Shown: in pieces, positions 13,701-25,300 of the stretch
How the letters are laid out: every line of letters begins with the position of its first letter
Position numbering within the stretch: position 1 is the stretch's first letter
Origin: Tamarix chinensis
Taxonomy: Eukaryota; Streptophyta; Magnoliopsida; Caryophyllales; Tamaricaceae
Assembly (NCBI GenBank): GCA_030549775.1
Contig: CM060176.1
Coordinates: 102,085,273-102,149,272 of the forward strand
Direction: 5' to 3'
DNA length: 64,000 nucleotides
Program-made: the position numbers and the translations under genes
Notes under the pieces: model-generated
The model's input: only the letters and a program-made list of their open reading frames with translations
Databases searched by the model: none
What the model was told of the DNA's origin: nothing

Positions 13701-16700
13701 GAACTCCGCAACCTCCCGCTTCATGCGAGGCCACCAATAGATCTTCTTTAAGTCCTTATACAACTTATCTCCCCCGGGGTGCACGGAATATGGAGTCTGG
13801 TGCCCTTCCTCCATGATGCGGCGCTTTAGATCTGAACATTTCCGGGGTACACACCATCGACCCCTAAACCTGAGACTGCCATCCTCGTGAATGCGGAACC
13901 CTTCGGCATGACCCTCTTGTACCTTTTTCCTGATCCTGTCCAACTTGCTGTCCCCTTCCTGGCTGGTCCGGATCTCCTCGAAGATGGTAGGGGTGAGCGT
14001 TAAAGCACTCATACGGGCCTCTAGGCCTCCTTGTGGAATCAGCTCCACCTCCAGCCCTGACAGCTCTCCTAGAACCGTATCTGCAACCACCCGACATGGA
14101 GCGGAGTGCGAGGTCTTCCGACTCAGAGCGTCTGCCACTACGTTGGCCTTACCCTCGTGGTATATCAGCTCGATGTCATAATCTTTAACGAGCTCCAGCC
14201 ACCTCCTCTGCCTCATGTTAAGCTCCTTCTGGGTGAAGATGTACTTGAGGCTCTTGTGGTCTGTGAAAAACCTACACTTTCCCCCATACAGATAGTGCCT
14301 CCAAATCTTCAAGGCAAAAACCACCGCGGCTAGCTCTAGGTCATGGGTAGGGTAGTTCTGCTCGTGCTGCTTCAGCTGACGGGATGCATACGCAACTACC
14401 TTACCCTTCTGCATCAACACACATCCAAGCCCGTGTTTAGAGGCATCACTGAACACTTCAAACTCTTCAGTTCCCTCTGGTAGGGTCAATACCGGTGCGG
14501 TGGTCAACCTTTCCTTCAGCTCCTGAAATGCCCCCTCGCAAGCCTCATCCCACTGGAACTTAGTGGTCTTCTTTAACAGGTTGGTCAATGGTCGGGCAAT
14601 CCTCGAGAAATTCTGTACAAACCTCCTGTAGTACCCGGCCAATCCCAGAAAACTTCTAACTTCAGACACGGTCATAGGGGGCTTCCATTCTGTGATGGCC
14701 ACGACCTTGGCAGGGTCCACTGCCACTCCCCTTGCTGATACTATGTGCCCCAAGAAGGCCACCTCCTGGAGCCAAAACCCGCACTTAGATAACTTGGCGT
14801 ATAGACGATGCTCCCTCAAAAGGCCCAGAATGGTGCGGAGGTGTTGTTCGTGTTCTTCCTTCCCTCGGGAATACACCAAGATGTCGTCTATGAACACTAC
14901 CACGAACCGATCGAGAAAAGGTCGGAAAATTCTCGTCATCAGATCCATAAAAACAGCAGGTGCATTGGTGAGTCCGAAGGGCATCACTGTGAACTCATAG
15001 TGTCCATAACGAGTCCGGAAGGCGGTCTTCATAATATCAGCATCCGCGATCCTCAACTGATGATACCCTGACCTCAGGTCGATCTTAGAGAATACCGTGG
15101 CTCCCTTCAACTGATCAAAGAGGTCGTCAATCCTTGGGAGTGGATACCGGTTCTTCACTGTCAACTGATTCAGCCCTCGGTAGTCGATGCAAAGGCGGAG
15201 GCTACCGTCCTTCTTCTTCACAAACAAAACCGGTGCTCCCCAGGGGGACACACTCGGGCGGATGTACCCATGCTCAAGTAACTCCTCTAATTGGGCCTTC
15301 AGCTCCTTTAATTCCACCGGCGCCATCCGGTAGGGTGCTCTCGTGATAGGCTCAGCTCCGGGTATCAGCTCGATTCTAAAGTCGATCTCTCGTACTGGGG
15401 GCATGCCCGGTATCTTCTCCGGAAATACGTCTGGAAAGTCTCGGGCTACCTGAATATCATCCAGGGCGGTCACGTCCTTGTTCAACTCCTGAACACTGCA
15501 CATGTATAAGGGGTTCCCCTTTTTGACTAAGGCGTACAGGGTCACTGCTGTCACTACTCTGGTGGTGGGTTCTGGCTGAGTCTGTCGGTAGGAAACCCTA
15601 ACTCCTTTCGGGCCACGTAGGATCACGCGCTCCTGAGCACAGTCGATAACGGCTTTGTACTTCCCTAACATATCCATCCCCAGAATCACGTCGAATTCCT
15701 TCAGATCCATCCCAATTAGGTCCACTAGGAAGTCTACCCCGCCTATGACTAAGGCCACCTCAGAGAACATACATCTACAGTCCACTCGATCCCCGGAGGG
15801 CAACATCACAGACAAACTGACTCTAGCAGCAGGCAACAACCCCGCCTTGGCGGCAAAAGCAGAGGAGATGAAAGACATGGTGGCACCCGAGTCAAATAAT
15901 ACATGCACCGGTAGAGAACAAGCTGTGAACATACCCGTGATGACGTCGATCTAGCGGTCGGCCTCAGCCTGACTGATCACGTTCAGGCGCCCCCCGGACT
16001 GACCTCCCTGCTGAGGGTAGGTCCTGGGTCCCTGAGGTCTCCCCTTGACCTCTCTAGCTGAAGTACCGGCTGGGGCACGCTGGTAGTACTGAGGTCCCGA
16101 AGTCTGGAAGTGTTGCTGATAGGCTTGCTGCTGTGGAACCAGAGCTCCTCCCTGTGGGGTCTGTCGAGGCTGGTAAGGCTGTGCACGTGGGGGTCTATGG
16201 CACTCAAACGCTCGGTGGCCCCTCTTACCACAGTTGTGGCAGTTGAAAGCATTCCCCCAGCAATCTCTACCCGGGTGGCGGCGGCTACATCGTCTGCATA
16301 CAGGCCCCCCGAAGTGTCTCTGTCTCCCACTCTGATCCCTCGGCAGGGGTCCCCTCTGTCCTCCAAATCCTGTCTGGATCCTGCTTCCCGAACCCTGGAC
16401 CTCGGGTTTCCTCTTCCCGAGGATGCTGGCCTGCTCCTGGACTAGAGTGGCGGCGAGGCAGGCGCGTTCGTAGAGAGTCGCAAGGTCGGTGAAGGGAACC
16501 GCCCCCATCATTCTTCGGATACCGAAACTCAATCCTTGCTCGAACTGGAACACCACGGTGGCTTCATTAGCTGCGATCCCCGGGGCGAAGCGTAGTAGCT
16601 CGGTGAAGCGGGCATAGTATTGGCGCACGGTCATGGATCCCTGCGTGAGCTGCATGAACTCCCGCATCTTGTCCCTCTTCAGACTCTCCGGATAGAACCT

Positions 16701-19274
16701 GGTGCGGAGAGCGGTCTTGAGTGCCTCCCAATCCCCCGGGGGTCCATCCCGGGCTCGATATTCAACCCACCAGGTGTCAGCCACGCCCCTCAGGAAGTAG
16801 GCGGCTATGCCGGGCTGGCGAGCTGTCGGACAAGCCACCGCCTCGAACGTGCGGTCCATGTCCCTGATCCATCCCTCGAGGACCACGGGATCCTCCTCTC
16901 CGGAGTAAGTAGGTGGATGGTGTCCGGTGACTCTCCTGAGCCAATCCTCTCCTGCGCCCTCCGGTTGGTGATTACGCTGGATGAACTCCATGAATGCCGC
17001 GACGGCATCCTCCAAGCGGGGTGCGGGCCCGTTCCTCGTCATCGATAACTACAAGGAAAGGAGGTAAGGATTAGAAGTGGGATCGGTTGTGAAAAAAAAT
17101 CACGGTACTACTACCCCCCTTAAGGGAAAGTCCTAGGAACTCTACCCCTTCATAACTAGGGTTACGACCCGGAGGTAACTAAACATTCCACGGCTACCCT
17201 ACTCATTCGGGTAAAGTCACTAACCTACCCCTCGATTCCTCACCTGAGCCGGACCCGGGAGTTTTAAAACAGAGAAGTTTAATTGGAGAGAAGGACACTT
17301 AGAAATCGGTTGAAAACATCGTAATCCGGTAAGTTTCGAAAACAAAGGAGCGTGTCTGAAAGGATCAACCGCTCTGATACCAACTTGTAACACCCCCAAA
17401 TTTACTACAGAAAAATTTCGTTTAAATCGAATAGCTTAACAAGGACGAAAGATTAAAAATCGTAAACTTGGGGGTATTACCGCCACACTTAGTACCGGAC
17501 CGGTTCACTCATACCGCCCCGATACTAAGTGCTAAGGCTAGAATAAACCATCATTAATAAAATCATCCCAAAACATAAGTTTCCAACCATCATAAGCCAT
17601 TCGGAAAACAAGGGTCGACTACAGACAGTGCAAAGTTCAAGGTTACAACTTAGGAGTTCCACTTCAAAATACAACAAGGTACAAAAGACGGTAATACAGG
17701 ATAGAAGAAACCAGAATAGCAAAAGAGTCCGGCGGAACTCGCTCTCGGCCCCACCCTGGATAGGCTCAACACTCGGCCCTATCCGATGCCTCGAAGGTGT
17801 CGTAGGCATCGAAGACATGCTCTCCTACCTGCACAAGGTTAGAAGGGCTCTCTGCTCGTGGGAATGAGCAGCGCCCATGAGACGGGCGGTCAGTACGCTA
17901 CGTACTGAGTAAGAATACAGACGAGCTAGGCCATCACATAACACACAAGACCCAGACACATTACATGATAAGAAAAACAATGATATGCATGCACAGATCC
18001 AGTCACTTCCTGATGCCTTATTTTATATTCTTATTAATGAATTAAGTCCATATCACACATCTGTCAATAACCCATGGGAGCACGGGGACCTCCACTATTA
18101 TAGCCGGTGGTCCGGAAATAAACACAGGGCAGAACGCCTCTGACCACTATTAATAACCGGTGGAACGGACTGGCCCCGCACTTGCATGGTGTTCCACTGT
18201 AAGTGCTTAGTATTTTTCCTGATTTAAACTTATTTACTTTGGATGTATTGAGCCGAGATCCCTCCACTATTATAGCCGATGGTCCGGAAATAAACACAGA
18301 GCAGAACGCCTCTGACCACTATTAATAACCGGTGGATCGGACTGGGCTCGGCTCAACAATCTCACTTTACGTTATTAGTGTCTTATTAGTATCCTTCCCG
18401 TGGTTTAACTTATCAGTTTGGGACTGTCGAACCCGAATCCCTCCACTATTGTAGCCGGTGGTCCGGAAATATAATCACAGGGCAAAACGCCTCTGACCAC
18501 TATTAATAACCGGTGGAACGGACTGGGTCGGGCTCATCAGTCTTTCACTTTAAGCAGTTAATGTCTTATTCGTATCTTATTGAATCATATCAGGTCCTTG
18601 ACATGCATACGTCATTCACTACATTCATTACACATCACATACGGTAAGATTCCACAGCATATCAGTACGCGAAGGCAAGGAAACGGGGCGTACCTCGGAT
18701 CCATGCTGTGCTTCACAATAACACATAATATACAGATTATAGCACACAATTGTACAAAGCATATAAGACACTTAAAACAAGCAGTGCAAACAAGTGGCCT
18801 TAGCTACGTCCTTACCTAGATAGGCACCGGGCTTGGAGCACGCTCCTCTAGCTCCTTAGGGCTCGGATCGGGGTCACCTATGAAAAGGGAAAAACTAAGT
18901 ATTAAATTTCCTTATAAACACTACCGACCCTTAATCTAACTTAGGGTTAGGGTTCTTATCACAAAAAGGGTTTTATAGGAAACTAAAGTTTTAACCTTAG
19001 CATTAGCATATTAAACATTAGTGGTTAAAATAAGTTCATTTATAATACCTATTTGTTACCCTTATTTATCAAGCCCATTTGTTCCATTCTTATAGTGCTA
19101 GGATTTACTAGTCATAGTAAAATAGGGATAATAGTAATAATATTATTAATAATAATAACAACATTAATAGTAGCCATTATAACCCTAGCAATGATAATAA
19201 CAATAACTTAGTAGAGTTAAATATTAGTAATGACTTAGCAAGGTAATAGCGTTAATAATAGAATAATAATAATG

Positions 19275-19334
<60 letters not shown>

Positions 19335-22300
19335 GGGTTGATGATAATAGTAAACTAGGTTGAGTATATTAGAGGTTAGGGTTCCAAGGAATGTAAGTAT
19401 GGTAAAAATGGTGACTTTAATATTTAGAAGGCGCATTATTAGGATGATAAAATCAGAAATACTAGTAAAAACATTAAGAATAACAATAACAAAAATAAGA
19501 ATAGTAATAGTATTATTATAAACAAAAAGATAATAATGAAAGATTAATAATAGTACGAATCAATATGGGTTAACTTAGCAAGATTATATGGAGGCAAAGT
19601 TTAAGGCGCGGGATGAATGGAAGACCACCTGGGGGCGGTGGTCCGGCGGCGGCGGTGGTGATGGAGGAGGAGAAGGGAGAGAGGTGGAGAGAAGTTGTTA
19701 GGTGGGAGGAGGAAAAAGGAAAAGAAGTGTGGGGAAGGAGGGTATGGTTAGGTAGGGAAGGACCTGCTGATCAATTTGGGGGGTGGAGCAGGGGTTGGTT
19801 CCGGCGGAGGTGGCGGCAACGGGCGGCGCAAGGCGGCGGCGGCGCTTTTCGGGGAGGTACCTTCGCACGCAAGGGGTGGCTCGTGCGGGGCAGGGACGGA
19901 GGCAGTGAGGGCTTGGTTTCGTAGTGGGCGGTGCAAGGAAGAGGATGGTGGCGCGGGCAGGTGGTAGCGGTGATCGGAGGTGGCGAATAGGGCGGCTGAA
20001 GATTGGCGACGAGGCTGGAGAATCGGGCTGAGTTCCAGAATTTCGAACCCGAAATTCACAGTGGAGGGTTCAATTTATAGGCCTAAGCGAAGGGAAAACG
20101 ACAAATACACGTGGGAGGTTAGGTGGGTTAGGTCCGGTGGGTTGTCCGGCGCAGGTCTGCCGGCGCAGACCGTACTCTGTCGGAGAAGAAAGGTCGGGCT
20201 TGCGTGCAGGGAAACGACTGCCCGATGGGTCATGTCAAGAGGAGGGGTCAGTCAGGGGTGAAACGACGGGAGAAAAGGACAGGAAAGATGGGACGCTCGC
20301 CGCTGCATTTTCCGGCGAGCAGGTGAGTTGCAGCGGCGGGATGGCGGCGTTGCGAGGAGGAAGAAGAAGGAAAGGGCTGGACCGGCGGTCCAGGGGAAAG
20401 AAAGAAGGGGGAGGAAACCGGCCGGTCCGCGCGGTTTCTTATTTCCTTAAGTGAAACGCTGCGTTTTGGGCGAGGTTCTGGGAAAACGCAGCGTCTGCGT
20501 CGACAGGTAACGGCATAATTATTTGGCTTGGGGAGCAGCGTTTCCGCCGGGTGGGAGGCGAAACGCTGCGCTACGCTTCTGGGTGCAGGCCGGCGCTGGG
20601 CCGCGGGAAGGAGATGGGCCGGTGGGCTGGCCCGAATCTCGGCGGGAAGGTAGAAAGAGGAAAGAAAGAAAAAAAAAGAAAGAAAAAGGAGAAAAAGAAA
20701 AGAAGGGTTATTTTTGGGGTTTTGGATTTTACATGAATTATGTTAGGATAAATCCAGGGTTAATTAAAGTATTAATATTTATAAAGTATTAACTAATTTC
20801 CCCCTCTCTACTTATTTGGATTTATTTAGGAACTTTCCTTAACTCCCACAATACTTAGAAAATACTCAATTTTCCTCCCAATTAATTTCCTTATTATTTT
20901 ATTATTAATCTATCTTAGTTAACGCTCTACAACTTAATAAATGGGTTACCATAATTAATTTCCTACTAATCCCTTATTTGGCCAAAATTTGAAAAAAAGG
21001 TTTTTGGGGTATTTCACATTCCACCACAAATGGCTGAGAAAAATCTGGCAAAGCCAAGACTGGAGTTGAGGACATTGCAACGCGCAGATTCTCAAAGGCA
21101 ACTTTGGATTCGTCTGTCCAAACAAAAGCATTCTTGCGCAACATAGCTGTTAAAGGGGCTGCAATCAAACCATAATCTTTCACAAATTTGCGATAATAAC
21201 CCGTTAAGCCCAAAAAACCCCTCAATGCCTTAACAGAATTAGGTATCGGCCACTGCAACATAGCATTCACCTTACTGGGATCAGCAGAAACCCCCTGGTC
21301 AGAGATAATATGCCCCAAATATGCTACCTGCGACTGAGCAAAACTGCACTTAGCTTTTTTCAAGAAAAGCTCATGGCTCAGTAGAGTAGAGAAAACTGTC
21401 CTTAGATGCTGAAGGTGCTCAACCCATGTTCTGCTATAGATGAGTATATCATCAAAGAAAACAAGAACAAACTTCCTTAAATATGGCTGAAAAACTGAGT
21501 TCATAAGTGCTTGAAATGTAGAAGGAGCATTTGTCAACCCAAAGGGCATGACAAGAAATTCAAAGTGCCCATGGTGAGTACGAAAAGCAGTTTTCTCTAC
21601 ATCAGCCGGGGACATGCGAATTTGATGATATCCTGAACGCAAGTCCAATTTAGTGAAGAACTTGGCACCGTGCAGTTCTTCTAACAACTCTTCAATAACT
21701 GGGATTGGGAATTTATCCTTCACTGTCTTGGCATTTAAAGCGCGATAGTCAACGCAAAATCTCCATGTTTTGTCAGCCTTCTTTACCAACAGTACTGGTG
21801 AAGAGAAAGGGGATTGACTTGGCCGAATCACCCCTTTAACCAACATCTCTTGACATTGCTTTTCAATTTCATCTTTCTGGAGGTGAGGGTACCTGTAAGG
21901 ACGAACAACCACAGGGGAAGAACCAGGTTCTAATAAAATTCGATGATCATACTCACGAGCAGGAGGTAATCCCGTTGGTTCTTGGAATATGGCTTGAAAT
22001 TCTGCTAATAGCCTCTGCAACTCAGAATCTCTGTCTATGGAAACAACTGATGAAAATAAAATTCTTGGACAGTTAGCACGTGAGTCCCTTACCCCCATTA
22101 ACTCTATGAGATGCCCATTCTTAATAAAACTCATAGTCATTAAATTAAAATCCCATGTAATGGGCCCTAAGGTCTGTAGCCAATTAACCCCCAAAACAGC
22201 ACCCAAACCAGGTAGGGATAATAACAACAAATCAATGGTAAAAATAGAATTACCCACAAACAATGACACTCCACGACAAACTCCTTCACAACAGACTCGT

Positions 22301-25300
22301 TCCCCATTGGCCACTGTAACTCTTAGTTCCTCCTTGTGCTCAATCTGCAATTTCAATTCCCTTGCCAAAGCTGAATCTAAAAAACTATGAGTGCTACCCG
22401 AATCAATTAGTATCAGCAATGTAGAACCTTCCAAGGAGCCTCTAATCCGCATGGTTCGTGGAGAGGGAGTTCCTGTTATGGCATGAATAGAAATTTCAGC
22501 ATCTTCTAAATCTTCTAATAGGCTGCCATTTTCAACTTGACTGTTATCCTCCGAAACCTCAAGCCAAAAGAGTTTCTTGCAGCGATGTCCGGGACTAAAA
22601 CGTTCATCACAATTAAAACAGAGTCCCCTGACTTTTCTATCCTCCAACTCCGCTTGACTAAGTTTTTTAACAAAGGGAGAACGCGACTGAACAGAACCCA
22701 TTCGTTTTATGGAAGAGGACTCGCCTTTACTCCGATTCCCTCGTCTTTCATATAATCTGGCAAGGCTCATGGCACTAGTGAGGTCTGTTGGCTGGTGCAA
22801 CTCCACTTCAACAACAATATACTCCTGTAACCCACTGATAAAAATTTGCACTTCTTGATCCATTGACAAGGTACTTGCCCGGGCAGATAATTGTTCAAAC
22901 TGGCGTTGATAATCTTCAACAGACCCTATTTGCCGTAACTTCACCAATTCCCCCAACTTGTTACTTCGAACTGGTGGGCCAAATCGCAGATTACATTGCC
23001 TCTTGAATTCTTCCCAAGTGATTGCTGGTCTGTCTCTCTCTACCTTCAAGAACCACAACTGGGCATCTCCCTCAAGATGGAAGGAAGCCAACCCCACTTT
23101 TTCTTCTTCTGGTGTATTTTGATGCCTGAAGAAATGCTCACACCTATTAATCCAACCCAAGGGGTCTATTGACCCTTCATATTTTGGGAAGTCCAATTTA
23201 GTATATTTAGGAACAAACGGGGCTGTTTCTGGAGTCTCTCTCCCTGCTCTCCTTTCACGCCTACCTCTGTTTACACTCCCTTCGCCTCTGTCAGCACGTC
23301 CTTCGTATCTTCCAGTGGATAAATCCCTTGACAGTTCATCTAATCGCTCTGTCAATGCCTGCTGTTGTGCTGCCATTGCTAAGCGATCTTGCTCTCGTTC
23401 CTGTCGATCCTTCGCACGATTTTCCTCATACATCTTGAGGAAAGTCTCAAATTGTTGTTGAAATGAACGCAATTCACCCATAACAATCGGCTCTGATACC
23501 AATTTGTTACGAACCAACCCCCTGGATCTAGTTATGGGTCCTTGAACATTAAAGTCTGGTTGTAACTCACCAGATCTCTGAGTTTTTCTGCCTTTTCTTC
23601 CTATTTTGAATGTAAGTTTATTGGGCTCGTTAGAGAGAACCCAACGATCTCCAAAGTCTCCAGAACTTTAAGATAAATTCCACACTGCCTATTATTCTTT
23701 CCCACATCAGTCTTTAAACTTACATAAATAACTGCTTTTAACTGCTTCCTGAGTCTTAGCAGTTTGAATTAAAAATAAAACTGACTAATAGGCACAGGTG
23801 TCAACAACTAAACAAGCATGTGCAGAATATTCTGCCTCCTATCACCTAATATTAAATAACGAACATATCAACATATATTAATTGCCTAAACAGAAAGCAT
23901 AATTCCCAGACTTAATTATTCTTCGATCTTGATCTTCGCTGATAAACCTTAAGTGGCAGAACTTTAGCAGCTACTGATTGATCTTGGATCATAACATTGA
24001 GTCTATCAGAATTTCTGTGATTCATCAGCTGAGCTGTCAAGGGAATAAAGGGATAATTCTGTTAGTGAGACAGGGGAAGTTAGTTCTTCCTCTCTATCTT
24101 TTAAATCGGTTCAAAGAGTGTATGAGGGCATAATTGAGCTGAGGAAGGATTGGTTGGAGGTGATTAGATACTTGAACTCCTGGGTTTTGTATTTCTGTTG
24201 CTGAATACATCTATCACAGTACTGTCGCACTCCTTTCACAGCTCTTTTTCTCTGCATGGTGGTCTACAAGAAATTGCTATCAGGAACATAGGAGATCTTC
24301 ACATTCACACTGCATCTTAGTGTCATACTAGTTCTAGAGCTCGTAAAATTGAATGGAAGTGCAAGCCAATATGCTAGTCAAGGAAGAAATTAGATGTAGA
24401 GATGTCACTAACCATTTGAAATTCCATGTAGCTAATAACCCGGGTTGGTTCTCTTGGAAAGTCGTAGCTTAGATGATCATGTTGAGGAGTGGTATCATTG
24501 TGGGGAAGGATCAGATGTGCTTCTTATAACGTCCGCATCATTTCATTTTTTTTTTTTTTTTTTTTTGTGACACTGCCTATCATTATTGGATGATTTGGGT
24601 TGAAGGAATGAATGCAATCAAACTCCTGACACATCCTCTCCCCCACCCTTGGCTGAACTTATTTCCCCAGATTGAGGTTCTATGTACCCTTCCAGCTGTA
24701 CAGGGAAAGTTGAAGGAGCAGATAAAAGATGTTGAAGCAGCTCGATCAAAGAAGGTGGCATTATTCTGGATTGGCATGGCTGAGGTATGGGCAATAGTTC
24801 CCTCCCTGATGCACAATCCAGTTTCGTCATTTTTTGTTCTTTGAGTATGGCCCTTTGAGTTACTTTTAGTATCATTATGATTCCATCATTAGATTAAACT
24901 TGGATTATGTGGGCTTTTCAACAATTAATCAGACTTATGCCATTGAAATATATAAATGAACTTCTCTTCGAAGCCCAAATTACTTAGTTATATTTAGTAG
25001 GTATCCTAAATGATTTTATCTGTTAGGGAAATTAGCTCTGCGGCGAAATAGATGCTAGATACAATGTGCTTATAGCCTTATAACCTCACACAGATTGCTT
25101 GGGACTGTTAATTAGATTTAATACATGCTTTCTGGATATCTTTATGTCAACCAGTTAAATAAAAATTGACTTGATTTTTCTGTTGTAACTTTCTGTCAGG
25201 AGTTGCTTATCATCAGTTTCGCTAGTGTACAGTTCTCACAACATATTCACATCTCTCTTCGATAAATATTTGTAATTTACTAATCAAATTATATGTATTT

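Larger units (their letters stand above)
8766..21016 (-). mobile_element. Inner Ty3/gypsy chromovirus (Tekay-like), nested in the outer element
   Basis: A 12,251-bp element on the minus strand with long LTRs (8766-12400 and 17386-21016), termini TGTAACACCCCC...GGGGTATTTCA, the exact duplication CATTC, and primer and polypurine sites. It encodes separate but same-frame Gag and Pol segments. LTR length, the Pol C-terminus ([19 protein letters not shown], then EATWE) and domain order match the Tekay/Del lineage of plant chromoviruses. Comparing the LTRs by eye gives about seven substitutions plus three indels, so it is younger than its host element. It interrupts the RNase H region of the outer element. 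Confidence 0.96.
6463..23996 (-). mobile_element. Outer Ty3/gypsy chromovirus (Reina-like), split by an inner element
   Basis: This is a complete LTR retrotransposon on the minus strand: 492-bp LTRs at 6463-6954 and 23505-23996, each TGTTACG...ATAACA, flanked by the exact 5-bp duplication TTGAG (6458-6462, 23997-24001). A tRNA-iMet-type primer site and a polypurine tract sit just inside. Removing the nested element (8766-21016) and one copy of its duplication leaves about 5.28 kb. One long Gag-Pol frame with a C-terminal chromodomain-like segment, short LTRs and small size fit the Reina lineage of chromoviruses, which is an inference. By eye the LTRs differ at three positions, so insertion is recent. 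Confidence 0.95.

Noticed and set aside
24671..24695. Earlier acceptor of PTST exon at 24671 (after CCCCAG)
   Set aside because: It gives a phase clash and an immediate stop with the upstream exon. The acceptor at 24695 restores frame and the conserved sequence.
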